DNA of 64,000 bases, taken from NCBI RefSeq assembly GCF_019320115.1, contig NC_089588.1, forward strand, positions 112,964,733-113,028,732, read 5' to 3'. A program made the translations under genes and the position numbers. This DNA is from Miscanthus floridulus. Lineage: Eukaryota; Streptophyta; Magnoliopsida; Poales; Poaceae. Below, in pieces: positions 1 through 11,325 of the stretch. Numbering within the stretch: the first letter of the stretch is position 1; each line of letters opens with the position of its first letter. The notes under the pieces were generated by a model. The model was not told where the DNA came from. It was given only the letters and a program-made list of their open reading frames with translations, and made no database searches.

Positions 1-1
1 C

Positions 2-3000
2 TTTATGAGCATGGGGTTTGTAGAGCGGCACAACTTATGACTTATGGTTATACCGTATACCTATAATATCCGTACTGCAGGTTCTCAAATGTTCATCAAT
101 ACATGCATGGATATAGTAAGTTTGGTATTAGCCACCCACATTTACCGTCTATAGTTCATGATAATGCCTGGGTAAGGCATTGATGCTATTCTTGGAATGA
201 ACTGGTTGCAGGTGTATGGGGTAGTATTGGATATACAGAGGAGAAGTGTGGAGTTACATCTTCCTTCTTTTGAGGATAGGATGTCTCTTATTGTACCCTT
301 AGATCCAGTCTTACCTATTGCTACCCATGCTGAGGCCTCTCCTAACCTTACCTCCATCCCTGTGGTTTGTGAGTTTCCGGATGTTTTCCTGGAAGATCTT
401 CCGAGGTTGCCACCAGATAGAGAGGTAGAATTCTCCATTAAGCTTGAGCCTGGTACTGCTCCCTTCTCTAGACATCCGTACCGCATGGCCCCAAAGGAAC
501 TAGCAGAAATGAAGAAACAACTGAAAGAGTTGATGGACAAAGGTTTCATCCGCCCGAGTTCTTCACCATGGGGTTGCCCGGCTATTTTCGTGAAGAAGGA
601 TGGTACCTTGCGGATGTGTGTGGATTACCGCCCTCTTAATGCGGTAATAGTTAAGAACAAGTATCCCTTGCCCCGCATAGATACTTTGTTTGATCAGTTA
701 GCCAGTGCCAAGGTGTTCTCGAAGATAGATCTCCGATCGGGCTATCATCCGATCAAGATCAGGCCACATGATATATCAAAGACAGCTTTCTCTACTAGGT
801 ATGGGCTATATGAGTACCTAGTGATGTCTTTTGGTCTCACTAATGCTCCTGCCTTCTTCATGTACCTGATGAACTCAGTTTTCATGCCGGAGCTGGATAG
901 GTTTGTGGTGGTTTTCATTGATGACATCTTGATCTATTCCAAGAATGATGAAGAGCATGTCCGACACCTCTAGATAGTGCTGACTCGACTAAGGGAGCAC
1001 AAGCTGTATGCTAAATTCAGCAAGTGCAAGTTTTGGTTAGATCGAGTGTAGTTTTTGGGACATGTGTTGACACCTGAAGGCGTTTTTGTAGATCCCAGCA
1101 AGGTGCAAGATGTATTAGATTGGAAGTCTCCCAAGTCTATGCACCAGATCCATCAGTTCCTTGGTCTAGCTAGATACTATCAGCGCTTCATCCCTGATTT
1201 CTCCAAGATAGCCCAGCCCATGACCAAGCTGCTCCAGAAAGAAGCTAAGTTTGATTGGAACCCAATTTGTGAAGAAGCTTTTCAGTCCCTGAAGATTTTT
1301 CTAACCACTGCTCCTATGTTGGCTCAACCAGATATTGATAGACCCTTTGACGTATACTGTGATGCCTCAAAGACGGGGTTGGGGTGTGTGCTTATGCAAG
1401 ATGGTCGTGTGATAGCTTATGCTTCGCACCAACTGAAGAAGCACGAGGTGAACTACCCCACTCATGGATTAGAGCTGGTTGATGTTGTCCACGCTCTGAA
1501 GATTTGGAGGCACTATCTGTTGGGCAACAAAATGCATATCTTTACAGACCACAAGAGCCTCAAGTATATTTTCACTCAGTCTGAGCTGAATATGAGGCAA
1601 AGGCGATGGTTAGAGTTGATAAAGGATTATAATTTGGAAGTCCATTATCACCCAGGAAAGGCCAATGTTGTAGCAGATGCTAGCTCATATTGCATTGACC
1701 TCGAAATTGCTGGAGCAGATTATTCAAGAACAGAAGGAAGACCCCGAAGAGATTCCTCACATCAGGAAGTTGATGGCTAAAGGGCATGGCCCTCATTTTA
1801 GCATTGATGAGCAGGGGGTTGTAAGATACAAGGATAGACTGGTGGTTCCATCCAATGAAGATCTAAAAAGAAAGATTTTGAATGAAGCCCATCATTCAAA
1901 GCTATCTATCCATCTTGGCAGCAACAAGATGTACCATGATCTGCGCCAATTGTACTGGTGGTCCTACATGAAGCAAGATATCATCCAGTTTGTTGCAGAG
2001 TGTGACACTTGCGGTAGAGTCAAGGCAGATCATATGCATGCTCCTGGATACCTGCAGCCATTGCCCATCCCTGTTTAGAAATGGGAGGATATTTCTCTGG
2101 ATTTCATTGTGGGTTTACCCCGCACCTCCACGAGCTTTGATTCTATTTGGGTCATTGTAGACCGTCTCACCAAGTCTGCCTATTTTCTTCCGGTGGATAC
2201 TAAATACACTACAAGGAAGTATGCGGAGATATACTTTGATCAGATTGTGACCCTACATGGAGTTCCTCTTACTATCATCTCTGATAGAGGGTCAGTTTTT
2301 GTCTCTTGTTTCTGGGAGCAACTCTAGGAATGTCTGGGTACTCGTCTTCTTAGAAGCTCAGCTTACCACCCACAAACTGATGGTTAGACGAAAAGGGTAA
2401 ACCAGGTGCTCGAGGATATGTTGAGGGCTTGCACCATCTCTTTTCCTAAGAAATGGGATAAGTTTTTGAAGTTAGCTGAATTTTCGTATAATAACAGCTA
2501 CCAAGAGAGTATCTAGATGGCACCATTTGAAGCTTTATATGGGTAGAAATGTAGAACACCACTAAACTGGGTTGAAGTAGGAGACCGTGGGTACTTCAGG
2601 CCTGATTTCATAAAGGAGGCTCGAGAGAAAGTAAGTATTATTCGTAGTCACTTGAAGGCAGCTCAGAGCCGACAAAAGGCTCACGCAGACAAGCGAAGAA
2701 GGCCTTTAGAGTTTGTAGCTGGGGATTATGTGTATCTCAAGGTATCTCCTATGAGAGGGGTGCATCGGTTTGGTGTCCATGGCAAGTTAGCCCCTCGGTA
2801 TGTGGGTCCATACAAGGTGTTGCAGCCGTGTGGCCCCGTTGCTTATTGTCTCTAGCTCCCTGAAATTCTATCAGTGGTTCATAATGTGCTTCACGTATCA
2901 CAATTGAAGAAATGCCTATGGGTTCCTGAAGAAGCTATGGAAATTGAAGGACTTCCGCTCCAACCTGATCCGTCTTATGTTGAGCATCTTGTCAAAATCT

Positions 3001-3149
3001 TGGATGAGAAGGAGAGAGTGACCAGGAGCAGTGTGATAAAATTTTACAAGGTGCAATGGAAAAATCATTCTGAGGCAGAAGCCACTTGGGAATAGGAGAG
3101 CTACATACTAAAGCATTATCCCCACCTCCTCTCTGGTTCGGATAGTTAG
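2..3149 (+). pseudogene. gypsy pol pseudogene (PR-RT-RNaseH-INT-chromodomain)
   Basis: Translated pieces give the protease end (GMNWL near 195-210), RT with the catalytic FIDDILIYS near 915-950, RNase H starting [13 protein letters not shown] near 1355, an HHCC zinc finger near 1905-2030, the integrase core (ISDRGS near 2275) and a chromodomain near 2985-3100 containing KFYKVQWKNH. Pieces to about 1690 are in one frame and those after it in another; the RNase H-integrase spacer is shortened there, so a deletion caused the shift. About eight in-frame stops remain (for example near 971, 1049, 2077, 2325, 2383, 2513, 2853 and 3093). Several are CAG-to-TAG changes judged against the expected family residue. 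It cannot make a working polyprotein. Confidence 0.9.
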
Positions 3150-3237
3150 TTGCTGCGCCAAAATTGTACTCCCCATCTCTTTCTCACACTAGGCACACGA
3201 AATCTCGGGTCGAGATTTTGTTTTAGGGGGGTAGTTT

Positions 3238-6200
3238 TGTAACACCCTCGGTGTTGCATTGCACTATTTTGCTAAACATCGCATGAGCAACATGGTTTTG
3301 TGCATATGTGTATAACATGAATGATAAAGCAATGTTCGGTCCTTGAAACATTTATATGAAACATGAATCAATGTTACATTTTGTGTCACTTAATTGAATT
3401 TTTGCCGAACGAAAATGCTATAGAACATTTTTGCGAATGACGATGAAATATATGCGATCGAGGACAAGGATAGCTAGTTAGTACATCCCATAGGTCGGAT
3501 TTGGAATTCGACGCGGAATCGTTCGATTCGACGTCGTTCGCGTAAGTTTTGGAAGTGGTCGACGAAGCCACTTTTGGCGAGCTGTGTGGAGCGATTGGCT
3601 TAGGAGGTAGCGCGATGTCTTGGCTATGGTAGATAGCTTGATGTACCCTCTTGCGCATCGAGCAATTAGTTTGGCATTTGGAGCTTTGCGAACTAGTTTT
3701 CTACCTACTTTAAAAAGCGTGCACGGCACGTGGCTTGGCCCTGGTCGTGGTCACCACCACTGCTGGCTTGCCAGCGCCCACTGTCACGCAAGCCATGCCC
3801 ACTGCTGTGCTGGCTGCGTCCTACCGCCACGCCTATGCACGTGTGCGGCTCTAGCACTATGCGCCATGGCCGTCTGCCTCCGCTGCCGACCACGGCCATT
3901 GCTGCTGCTCGCTACCGCCACGACTGACTTGCCCTACGTGCCATGGCACAGGTCTCGTCGTCATGCCGCCGTGAATGCGATGTGAGTGGGCCCTGCACTG
4001 CTGCCTTGGTGGCTTGCTGTCCTCACAGGCGCGCGGGTCACCTCAACGGCTAACGCGCTGTGCCAGGACGCCGTCGTGCACTGCTGCACCATGCCCTGCT
4101 CTGCACTGCCTTGGCCAAGAGTGTGCCGGATCCACGCTACACGCCGCCCGTCGCCTCGCTGCTACTACTCCCTTTGACCCGCCTTGGCTGCACGCGCACG
4201 GAAAGATCACCTGCGTCCCCATCACCTCGGTGTCGCCCTGCCCTGTGCTCGTCTTGTCCGGTGTTGGCCGTGGTGGTGCCATACCATGCCTCGTTGCCTT
4301 GCAACAGTGGTCGTGCGGATGGCCATCTGGGGCACATCCCACATGTCTCGCTATCTCCCATTAGTGTACAATGCGTTGACATCCACAGCCGAGCCAAACC
4401 GAGCCGTGCCAAGCTCCCCTGTCTCCGTTGTCGCCATGACCAGTGGGGCCGCCTTTCTAATTTGCCATGGTAACTGTACCGTTCTTCAATTGGTCTTGCC
4501 TGTAGCTCCACTAGGCAGCCAGCCCTCGAACCTACCCCATCGCGCTGCAGTTCTCACCTCGCTGTGCCTTAATTTCAAATCGCCGCGCCACTAGGTCCTT
4601 ATGACCGGACGGACGCGCGCCATCGGCTAACTGCACAACCAAGGCACCTCAGGCCGATTCAGTGCACCACTAGCTCAGCCTTACCCTCCTGAGCACCCTA
4701 CGCACCTCGGTCGTAGTGTTGCTGCAGTCCAGCCACCACCGACACGGTCGTGCCATCACCGGGCGCCGTCGTAGTGTCGGTGTGCACACAGCCAGCTCTG
4801 CTCGTGCCATCTCTGGCCATACCATCAACGTGAAGGTAACCTTGGGTAGTCACTGAAGCTTGCCAGCTTCGTTGTTTGCCCCATTTTCGTTGTCACTCAC
4901 GAGAACGCTCCCGCCACCGCAGGAATGGGGCCACCGCTAGGGAGGGAGCTCGGGACTACGCCTCCACTCACCGTATCACCCCTAGTCACCACGCGCTGTC
5001 TTTGAGGTACTCATCAGCCCCTTAGCTAGGCCTGGGAGGTTTGGGTGGCGCCAGCGTGGTCTCTCGGTGCCAGCGGCGTCGCGCCAGCGTGCGTGGCTGC
5101 CAGGGGCTTCGCCGCGAGGAAGATTGAGAAAGGGGAGGGTGCTGCTGTAAAAGCATAGACTGATGAAATAGTGACCTAGAACTCGCTGCGAATTCATTGT
5201 AGATGGGGGTGTTCGTGCATAATTGCCATCGCGCGTGGGCCTCTCCCGTCGCGGGCCGTTGGTCGGCTAGGCCGCTTTTCCGCATGGACCGTGTTGGGGC
5301 CTGCTGGCACGCACGGGCGGGAGAACGGCTGGGAAGCAAGCGCGCATGGGCTGTGCTGCACTGGCGCACATCGCGCAGTCGCGGGCCAGGCCGCTCGTGT
5401 TGGGCCGCGACGCCAAGTTCGGTTTCTTAATTTCCAGGAAATAGACATGTTTATTAATTTTAGTTATGAATTGAACTTCGATAAATCATAGTAAATTGCG
5501 TAGTTGTCCAAAAATAGTGAGACTAATTTTGTTAGGTTCGCAAAAGTACCATCTATCTGTTAGTGTAGTTAGTTCACAGCTAGCTATTATGATCATAGGC
5601 TCATAAATTCTAATTAGGAAGCTTAGTATTATGTAGATTAATAATTGTAGGAATTCTTGTGGCAAATTGGTAATAGTTTTGGCCTTGAAAATTTTATAGT
5701 AGGTTCCCGAGGATGTTATGTGTTCCATGTAAATTTTGTAGGATTAGAAGGTGTTGTTAAATAAAGTAGCTATTACCCTTGTTTATTGGTATATAGCGTA
5801 AATCGGCGTTAGGGGTGAAAATCCCGATAGTTGCTGGAATAACGATGAATGCCTTACTTGATACTTGTTGTCGATAGCAATAGATAATGTAGCACCGTGG
5901 TCGATAGCACTAGCTTAGTAGTTAAATCGATGTACTTCTATTTTAGGAGCTGCTGTTGTTATATTATTAAACATTGCATCATCATTTCATGTAGATCACG
6001 AACTGGTAGACTTCGTACCCGTCGGTGAGTTGAAGTACGACGAGGTGATCGAGGAGTATGAGGAGGAGATCTTCGCACAGGAGGACACTCAGGAGCCTAT
6101 TGGTGCTGACCCTGCTGACCCCGCGCCTACCCAAGGCAAGCCCCGGCGCATAACCCCTATTTTTAATAATCACTAAATATATATATGATGTGCATTTACG

Positions 6201-7468
6201 TTACAGGCATTTTATTGAAACTACATGCACAAATATATTTACCTATGAGTCCTACTAGTACAGGTCGAGTAGCTGCTATGCTCAGGATATCGGTAGCGTG
6301 AGTAACCTGCCGTTACTCGCAAATAGGCAATGAAATATGGACAATCATGATAAAATGATGGAAAGGTAATTGGTGACCGGACAGGGAAATTATTTGGGTA
6401 TTGGTGGGTGTGAAGGGTTGTGTCCTGCGGCCAACAGGGCATAGCTCGGCTACACTTTGTTCCTGTCCGTGTCGATTAAGGACCGGTCGTTGCATATGAC
6501 TCTAGGCAAGTCACAGATTTATTGTCCCGAGCGCATACTCGGGTATGGGCATAGGGAAGACTTGTTGCTTTCTGGTCGTGGATCCGACTCTTTACGGACC
6601 GACTAATTGGAGGCGGGGATGGTGGAGGTCCTTGCACCACACGGAGTCCGGGACTCAGGATGTAGGGGCTTGGAGTCCAAGTTTGGACGGGGACCTGGAA
6701 ACCCGGGACAGGAAAGTGACGAGTCAGTCTTGCTTGTGCCTGGGGTACAAGCAGGGCGTGTGTTTCGGGGCACCCAGCTGGGCACATTGATTCACGAATC
6801 ACCGGGCGATCCGGTATGGCTTGTCTACGGTTTAGCACCGTAGTAAGAACTGAAAGTTGAAAGGAGAAGAAATGGAATTGATTGCTCAACTCTTGCTTGA
6901 AAGTAGAATAGGTGCTTATATATATTGGCTAGATAAAAACTTAATACGGCTGATAATAATAATACATAAATAAGGACTCACTATTAGTATTGCTTTCTGC
7001 TAAAGAAAACTAGCAAATCATAAAGCCTATCATATTCCTTGGAGTCAGGAAATTATTCCCACTAGTCGGATAAGTCTTGTGAGTATATTATCTACTCAGG
7101 GTTTATTTATCCCTGTTGCAGGTGATGCTTGAAGAGTACCGTTGTGTGGAGGATCCTTCTGGTGGGCTCAGACGGAATCCTCGCCCCTACCGCTAGATGC
7201 TATTTTTAAATTCCGCTGTTTATCATTCCGAACTCTGGTATTTGGTATTGTAATAATGTACTTTTTAAGAAACTATAATGTATGAAATGTACTTGTGTTG
7301 TAACTCGTTCTCATTATTGGATCCTTGGGAAAAAATGTGGATCTTTCGGGTTCTCCCTCGGGGTGTGCCCGACGGACACCGCTCGCTGTAGCTTGCTTCC
7401 GGGGTGCTTAGTGTCTGGTGGAAGACAAGCGCCTCCATAAGTATGCTATTTTGGGCAGTTCTGCCATA
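3238..7468 (+). repeat. 3' LTR of element A (about 4.2 kb)
   Basis: It starts TGTAACACCC directly after the purine tract, as element B's LTR does (TGTAACACC). The proposed end, TTCTGCCATA at 7459-7468, matches the TTCTGCCACA end of element B's LTR apart from one base. Inside are a GC-rich block (about 3700-5430), AT-rich stretches and two short coding-like blocks (5995-6176 and 7122-7196) at the same relative places as in element B's LTR. No open reading frame of known function is present. The right boundary is inferred by comparison because the 5' LTR is outside the window. Confidence 0.75.
5995..6176 (+). other. LTR-internal acidic ORF block (putative exon)
   Basis: After a splice-acceptor-like ...CATGTAG, an open frame runs for about 59 codons to TAA at 6174-6176. 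It is rich in Glu and Asp (VIEEYEEEIF) and contains a CAAGGCAAGCC motif at about 6131-6141. Element B's LTR has an equivalent acidic block after TGTAG that also runs into GAAGGCAAGCC. A second block starting after TTGCAG at 7122 ends with TAG at 7196. Conservation of this layout in two diverged LTRs suggests a spliced leader ORF, but no function is known. Confidence 0.35.
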
Positions 7469-8634
7469 GTCAAGAACTCCTCACAATCACCATGATTGGA
7501 GCCGAAGACAATCACCACCCTCCGCTCAATGATCCTCGCTGCACCAAGCCATCTAGGTGGCAGCAACCACCAAGAGAAACAAGCGAAATCCATAGCGAAA
7601 CACAATCACCAAGTGCCTTTAGATGTAATCACTCAAGTAATGCACTTGGATTCACTCCTAATCTCACAAAGAGATAAATCAATGATGGAGATGAGTGAGA
7701 GGGCTTTTGCTTAGCTCACTAGGTTGCTATATCAATGAAAATGGCTAAGAGAGTGAGCCAAGGCCGGCCAACAAGTTTATGTAGGCGCCACTCAAGCCAC
7801 CCAACCGTTACTCACATAAATGTACCATCGGACCTAGCCCCTCGGGACCGTTAGACCCATGCAGGGTCTGGTCTGATGCTCTGGGCGGCCACTGCCGTAG
7901 CGCCACGTGTCCCAGTCAAACGAAATCGACCGTTGCCGCCAATGGTCGCCTGCCACATGCTGACCAAAGCATCGAACCCCGCCGTCGAACACCACACAAG
8001 GAGGGTTTGACGTGGTCTAGTAAGGTCCAGAGAGGGTTAAATCGGTCGGACCTCGCTCTCGGTCTCTATTAGCGTTTAGGAGGACCGTTGGACCTAGGGT
8101 CAACCTGGTCCAACACCCTAGAAAACTAGGGTCCGACGCCCCTGTTTTCACTCCAATCAAGCGCAAACACTTCACCCTTGCTTAAATGTGCTAACCACCA
8201 AGTATATCACCTTGTGCACGTGTGTTAGCATATTTTCACAAACATTTTCAACGGTGTTAGACTCACTAGAATCTAAATGCATATGCAATATGTTAGAACA
8301 TCTAGTGGCACTTTGATAACCGCATTTCGATGAGTTTCACACATCTTAATAATACGGCTATATATCCTAAATGTTGTGATCACACCCACTAGGTATCTTG
8401 ATCACCAAAATAAAATGGTCCTATCACATATACCTTGCCTTGAGCCCATTTTATTTTTCTCTTTCTTCTTTTTCAAGCCCGAGCACTTGATCATCTCCAT
8501 GGCCATCACCATCATCATGATCATCATCATTTGCTCCACCACTTGAAATGTGCTGCCCTATCTCATGATCACTTAGAGCAAAGGGTTAGCCCTTAGGGTT
8601 TCATCAATTCACCAAAATCAAACTAGAGCTTTCA
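7469..8634 (-). repeat. Truncated LTR of a SIRE-type copia element
   Basis: Read on the minus strand it begins TGAAAGCTCTAGTTTGATTT, matching the start of the element D LTR at 56094. It then follows that LTR through the stretch around the 'AATCCAAGTGCATT' and 'CTTGGTGGTTGC' segments to the equivalent of about 57288. The last ~620 bp of the LTR are missing at the junction with element A's LTR. The simplest reading is that element A inserted into this older copia LTR and the other half lies beyond the left edge. There is no internal copia sequence next to it. Confidence 0.8.
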
Positions 8635-8643
8635 AGGGTACAA

Positions 8644-9000
8644 TTTGTCTTATTTTGGGTCGCTATTTTTGACTTTTTAATAAATGTCCCTACAATTGTC
8701 AGATAGTCATGTTTCCCGGTTTATATAGTGAGTTATGTAATAACTTGCCCCTCTAGTTGGGAGCTTATGCAATGTTTGTTCTAATAATTTGTCCAAGGTT
8801 ACAGGTTGTCTTGTTTTGTGCCGTTACCCTCATTTTTTAATAAATGCCTCTAGTTGGCAGTAAGCCATGTTTCTTGGTTTTTTTTGTAATGTGTTGTATA
8901 ATAACTTGCCCCCTAATTGACAGCTTATGCAATGTTTATTGTAATAATTTGTCACTCCACGTTGCAGCTTGTCTTGTTTTGGTCTGCTATTTTCTTTAGG
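8644..9000. repeat. 162-bp imperfect tandem repeat, about 2.2 copies
   Basis: The anchor TTGTCTTRTTTTG recurs at about 8645, 8806 and 8969, giving a period of 161-163 bp. Each full copy contains 'TTTTTAATAAATG', 'AATAACTTGCCCC' and 'CAGCTTATGCAATG'-like stretches. It is AT-rich with no coding sign. The stretch from about 9000 to 9340 is AT-rich and I see nothing recognisable in it. Confidence 0.75.
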
Positions 9001-9346
9001 GGTTTAGTACCTTTATGTAAATACTATATAATAAATTTATTATACTCCCATGGTAACATTTAATGTGTATACCATGTAAAAACTTTAGTATATTTTTGTA
9101 GTAGCAAATTTTGTATTACTGAGTAGCAACTTCTTTCATAAATCTCCTAGCATATTTTTTCACATAAATTGCTACTAAAATAAAATTCTTCGAAACATAG
9201 GCAAGTGGGCTCTAGTTTTGTTCGCCTCATCACGTAGAATATACCGGTGCAAACGAAATTTAAAATGAATATATCATTCAAAAGTTATAGGTATTTAAAT
9301 AAAATGTTTTATTTTTTCTTCCGTCAGCATGCATGCATGCAATGTC

Positions 9347-9373
9347 GGGGGGGGGGGGGGGGGGGGGGGGGGG
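9347..9373 (+). repeat. Poly(dG) run of 27 G
   Basis: Uninterrupted Gs preceded by a GCATGCATGC alternating purine-pyrimidine stretch (about 9327-9340). Such a run can form G-quadruplex structures. The true length is likely uncertain because homopolymers are error-prone in sequencing. Confidence 0.9.
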
Positions 9374-9472
9374 TTGGTTTGAGGGAGTGGGAGTGGGTCG
9401 ACAGCATGTGGCTATAGACCTTGGGTCACGCGCTTCCCCGGCAGCGCGACAGGTCGCGCTTTAACCCCACCT

Positions 9473-10415
9473 TGGAAAAAATCCATTATATCTTTTTTGT
9501 CCTTATTAAATTCTAAAGCCAAACATCGTATGATCTATCAAAACCGTTCAAATTACCTCTTTGATGTAGTTTTGAGCAGTTTTGAAGGCGTTTTATTCAT
9601 TGTTTTAGTTAAAAAAATCAGTAAGTACTTGATAAGGTTTTCAAACTACACAAAATGTCTCTACGCTTTTAGAAAACCCAACAAAAAATCTGGAGATATA
9701 TTGAGATATGAAAATCCAAATGAAATATTTATAGCTCATGAAATAACTTTAGATGCTTCAAAGTAACACCTCGCGCGTTGTTGCGGGAACTTCTGATTTG
9801 GAATGAAATTTAACTATTCACATAATTCTTAGGAAAAGATTAACTATTATAAACTAATGTTAGTGAATAGCGTGGCCCACCGATGTGGACAACTAAATGT
9901 ATGTTAGTGGATGATGTGTCTCGCTAACGTGGATATCATAATTGCTTGTGCCATACAAAGTAACACCTTGCATGTCAAGATAATATTTTAGTGGGATTTA
10001 GAATTATAAGAGATATAGATTTGTGCCATACAAAGTTTCTTAAACAAGTTTATTCATTGATCGCAATCATTTTGGCATTTTCTAGTTATTTTTCCATTTT
10101 CATAAAGATAAACCTATTTTTTTAGTTCCTAAATTTTCACAAGCTCTAAATATTTTATTTGGATTTTAAGTATCCTAATTGATCTATCTCTAGATTTTTT
10201 AAAAGCTTAGAGACATTTTTGGTGGTTTATTAAAAACCTTATCAAGTAGTTACCAATTCTTTTGAAAAAATACAAAACTGCTGCAAACTAGGATAGAGAG
10301 GTAACTTAAATTTCTTTTAGAGTTCAAGGGGTAAGATTGTCTAATTTTAAAGTTCAAGGAGCAAAACCAAACTATAACTATAGTTCACAAAGGTAGCTAG
10401 AATGGACGTTTTCCC
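9473..10415. mobile_element. Foldback DNA element with long inverted arms
   Basis: The left arm (about 9473-9760) and the reverse complement of the right arm (about 10070-10415) align over hundreds of bases with indels. Examples are GGAAAAAATCCATTATATCT against GGAAAACGTCCATTCTAGCT at the ends, and shared TACTTGATAAGGTTTT and AATGTCTCTA cores. The central part (about 9780-10060) is unique. No transposase ORF is present; an 89-codon open stretch in the left arm is just part of the arm. It looks like a nonautonomous, perhaps Mutator-like, foldback element. No target duplication could be confirmed. Confidence 0.65.
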
Positions 10416-11325
10416 TTTCAGCGTCCACCCTGTGAAGCCATAGTTGTAGTGGGCCTAGCATCTTCGCGTATTTTGGCGATCTAACGAGGCGCAGCATCTG
10501 CCGGACCTGGACAAATCAGGCACCTTCGGCACCTTCTAATATCATGTTCGCTTCTCTTATAATCCGTCTTTTTCAGCTTGTTTTTTCAGCCGGAACAGTG
10601 TTTTCTCTCACAACAAATCAGTCGAAACAGTATTTCAGCTTGTGCAAAAGAAAAAAATGGTTTCCACCGGGTCTCAAGAGCCCTGCCTGCGCAACATCAT
10701 GAACAGTAGAGGTGGGGAGTGGGGATAACATAGTAACACATCAACAAAAGGCAACATTCATACGCAAGGGCGAAGGTATATGTTGAGTTTATGGGGTGCA
10801 AATGCACCCCACAAAAAAAAGTAAAAACAGTTATTTTGATTAAAAATCATCAGTGCATAATCTAACCTGAAAGGTTTCCTTTGTTCCAACGTGTAAATAG
10901 TACTTGAACATCACTGTTGACTGTTTGAATCACTTAGGGGTTCTAATAAATTCTTTGGTTTTTCAATTCATGAATAAAACATTCCGGCCTCTCACATACA
11001 TGAATGAATGACTATGTGCCAATCAATAGAGACACAGGTACTCAGACCAAACTCCGCAAACAAAAATAAAAGAAGGGTAAAAGCTCAACATTGAACCGAC
11101 CCGTAACTCACGACAAATCAAGCCCCAATTCTAGACTATTCTGGCCACCTGAAATTTCCAAAGAATTGTAAAACCACAACTTCAGCCGACGATGACATTC
11201 CTTCAGTCCCAAACAATCATAATCTTTTCTCTAGTCTATCTTTAACCTGCAACAGAAAAATAAACAAACGAAGCTAAGGTTGGATGAAAGGGGAAAAGGA
11301 GATAAACAAGAAACAACATATGCAG
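10416..11325. other. 3' flank of the NLR gene, no other gene seen
   Basis: No supported coding sequence. About 10555-10660 contains a grass MITE-like remnant with repeated 'TTTTCAGC', 'GAACAGTGTTTTCTCTCAC' and 'CAGTATTTCAGCTTG' motifs. At 10796-10813 there is a short hairpin, GGGGTGCA-AA-TGCACCCC. On the minus strand TTCTGTTGCAG|GT near 11250 looks like a splice acceptor, so the NLR 3' UTR may contain an intron. This is uncertain. Confidence 0.4.

Larger units (their letters stand above)
1..7468 (+). mobile_element. Element A: partial Ty3/gypsy chromovirus, 3' part
   Basis: The window opens inside the protease region of an LTR retrotransposon on the plus strand. Order is protease tail, reverse transcriptase, RNase H, integrase and chromodomain, then a purine-rich tract at about 3222-3232 and a long 3' LTR. 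The 5' LTR and gag lie upstream of the window. The order of domains and the C-terminal chromodomain place it in the chromovirus branch of Ty3/gypsy. It resembles element B at 15115-39697 in domain order and LTR architecture, but the LTR sequences are clearly diverged, so it is a different family or an old relative. It is dead: many stops and one frame change. Confidence 0.9.

Noticed and set aside
3620..5448. Many overlapping GC-rich open frames as genes
   Set aside because: They are inside the LTR of element A, overlap on both strands and show no domain. High GC alone explains the lack of stops.
7408..7714. Short ORFs across the 7470 junction
   Set aside because: They span the boundary of two unrelated LTRs and cannot be a gene.
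9497..9766. 89-codon open frame as a gene
   Set aside because: It lies within one arm of an inverted repeat and has no recognisable domain.
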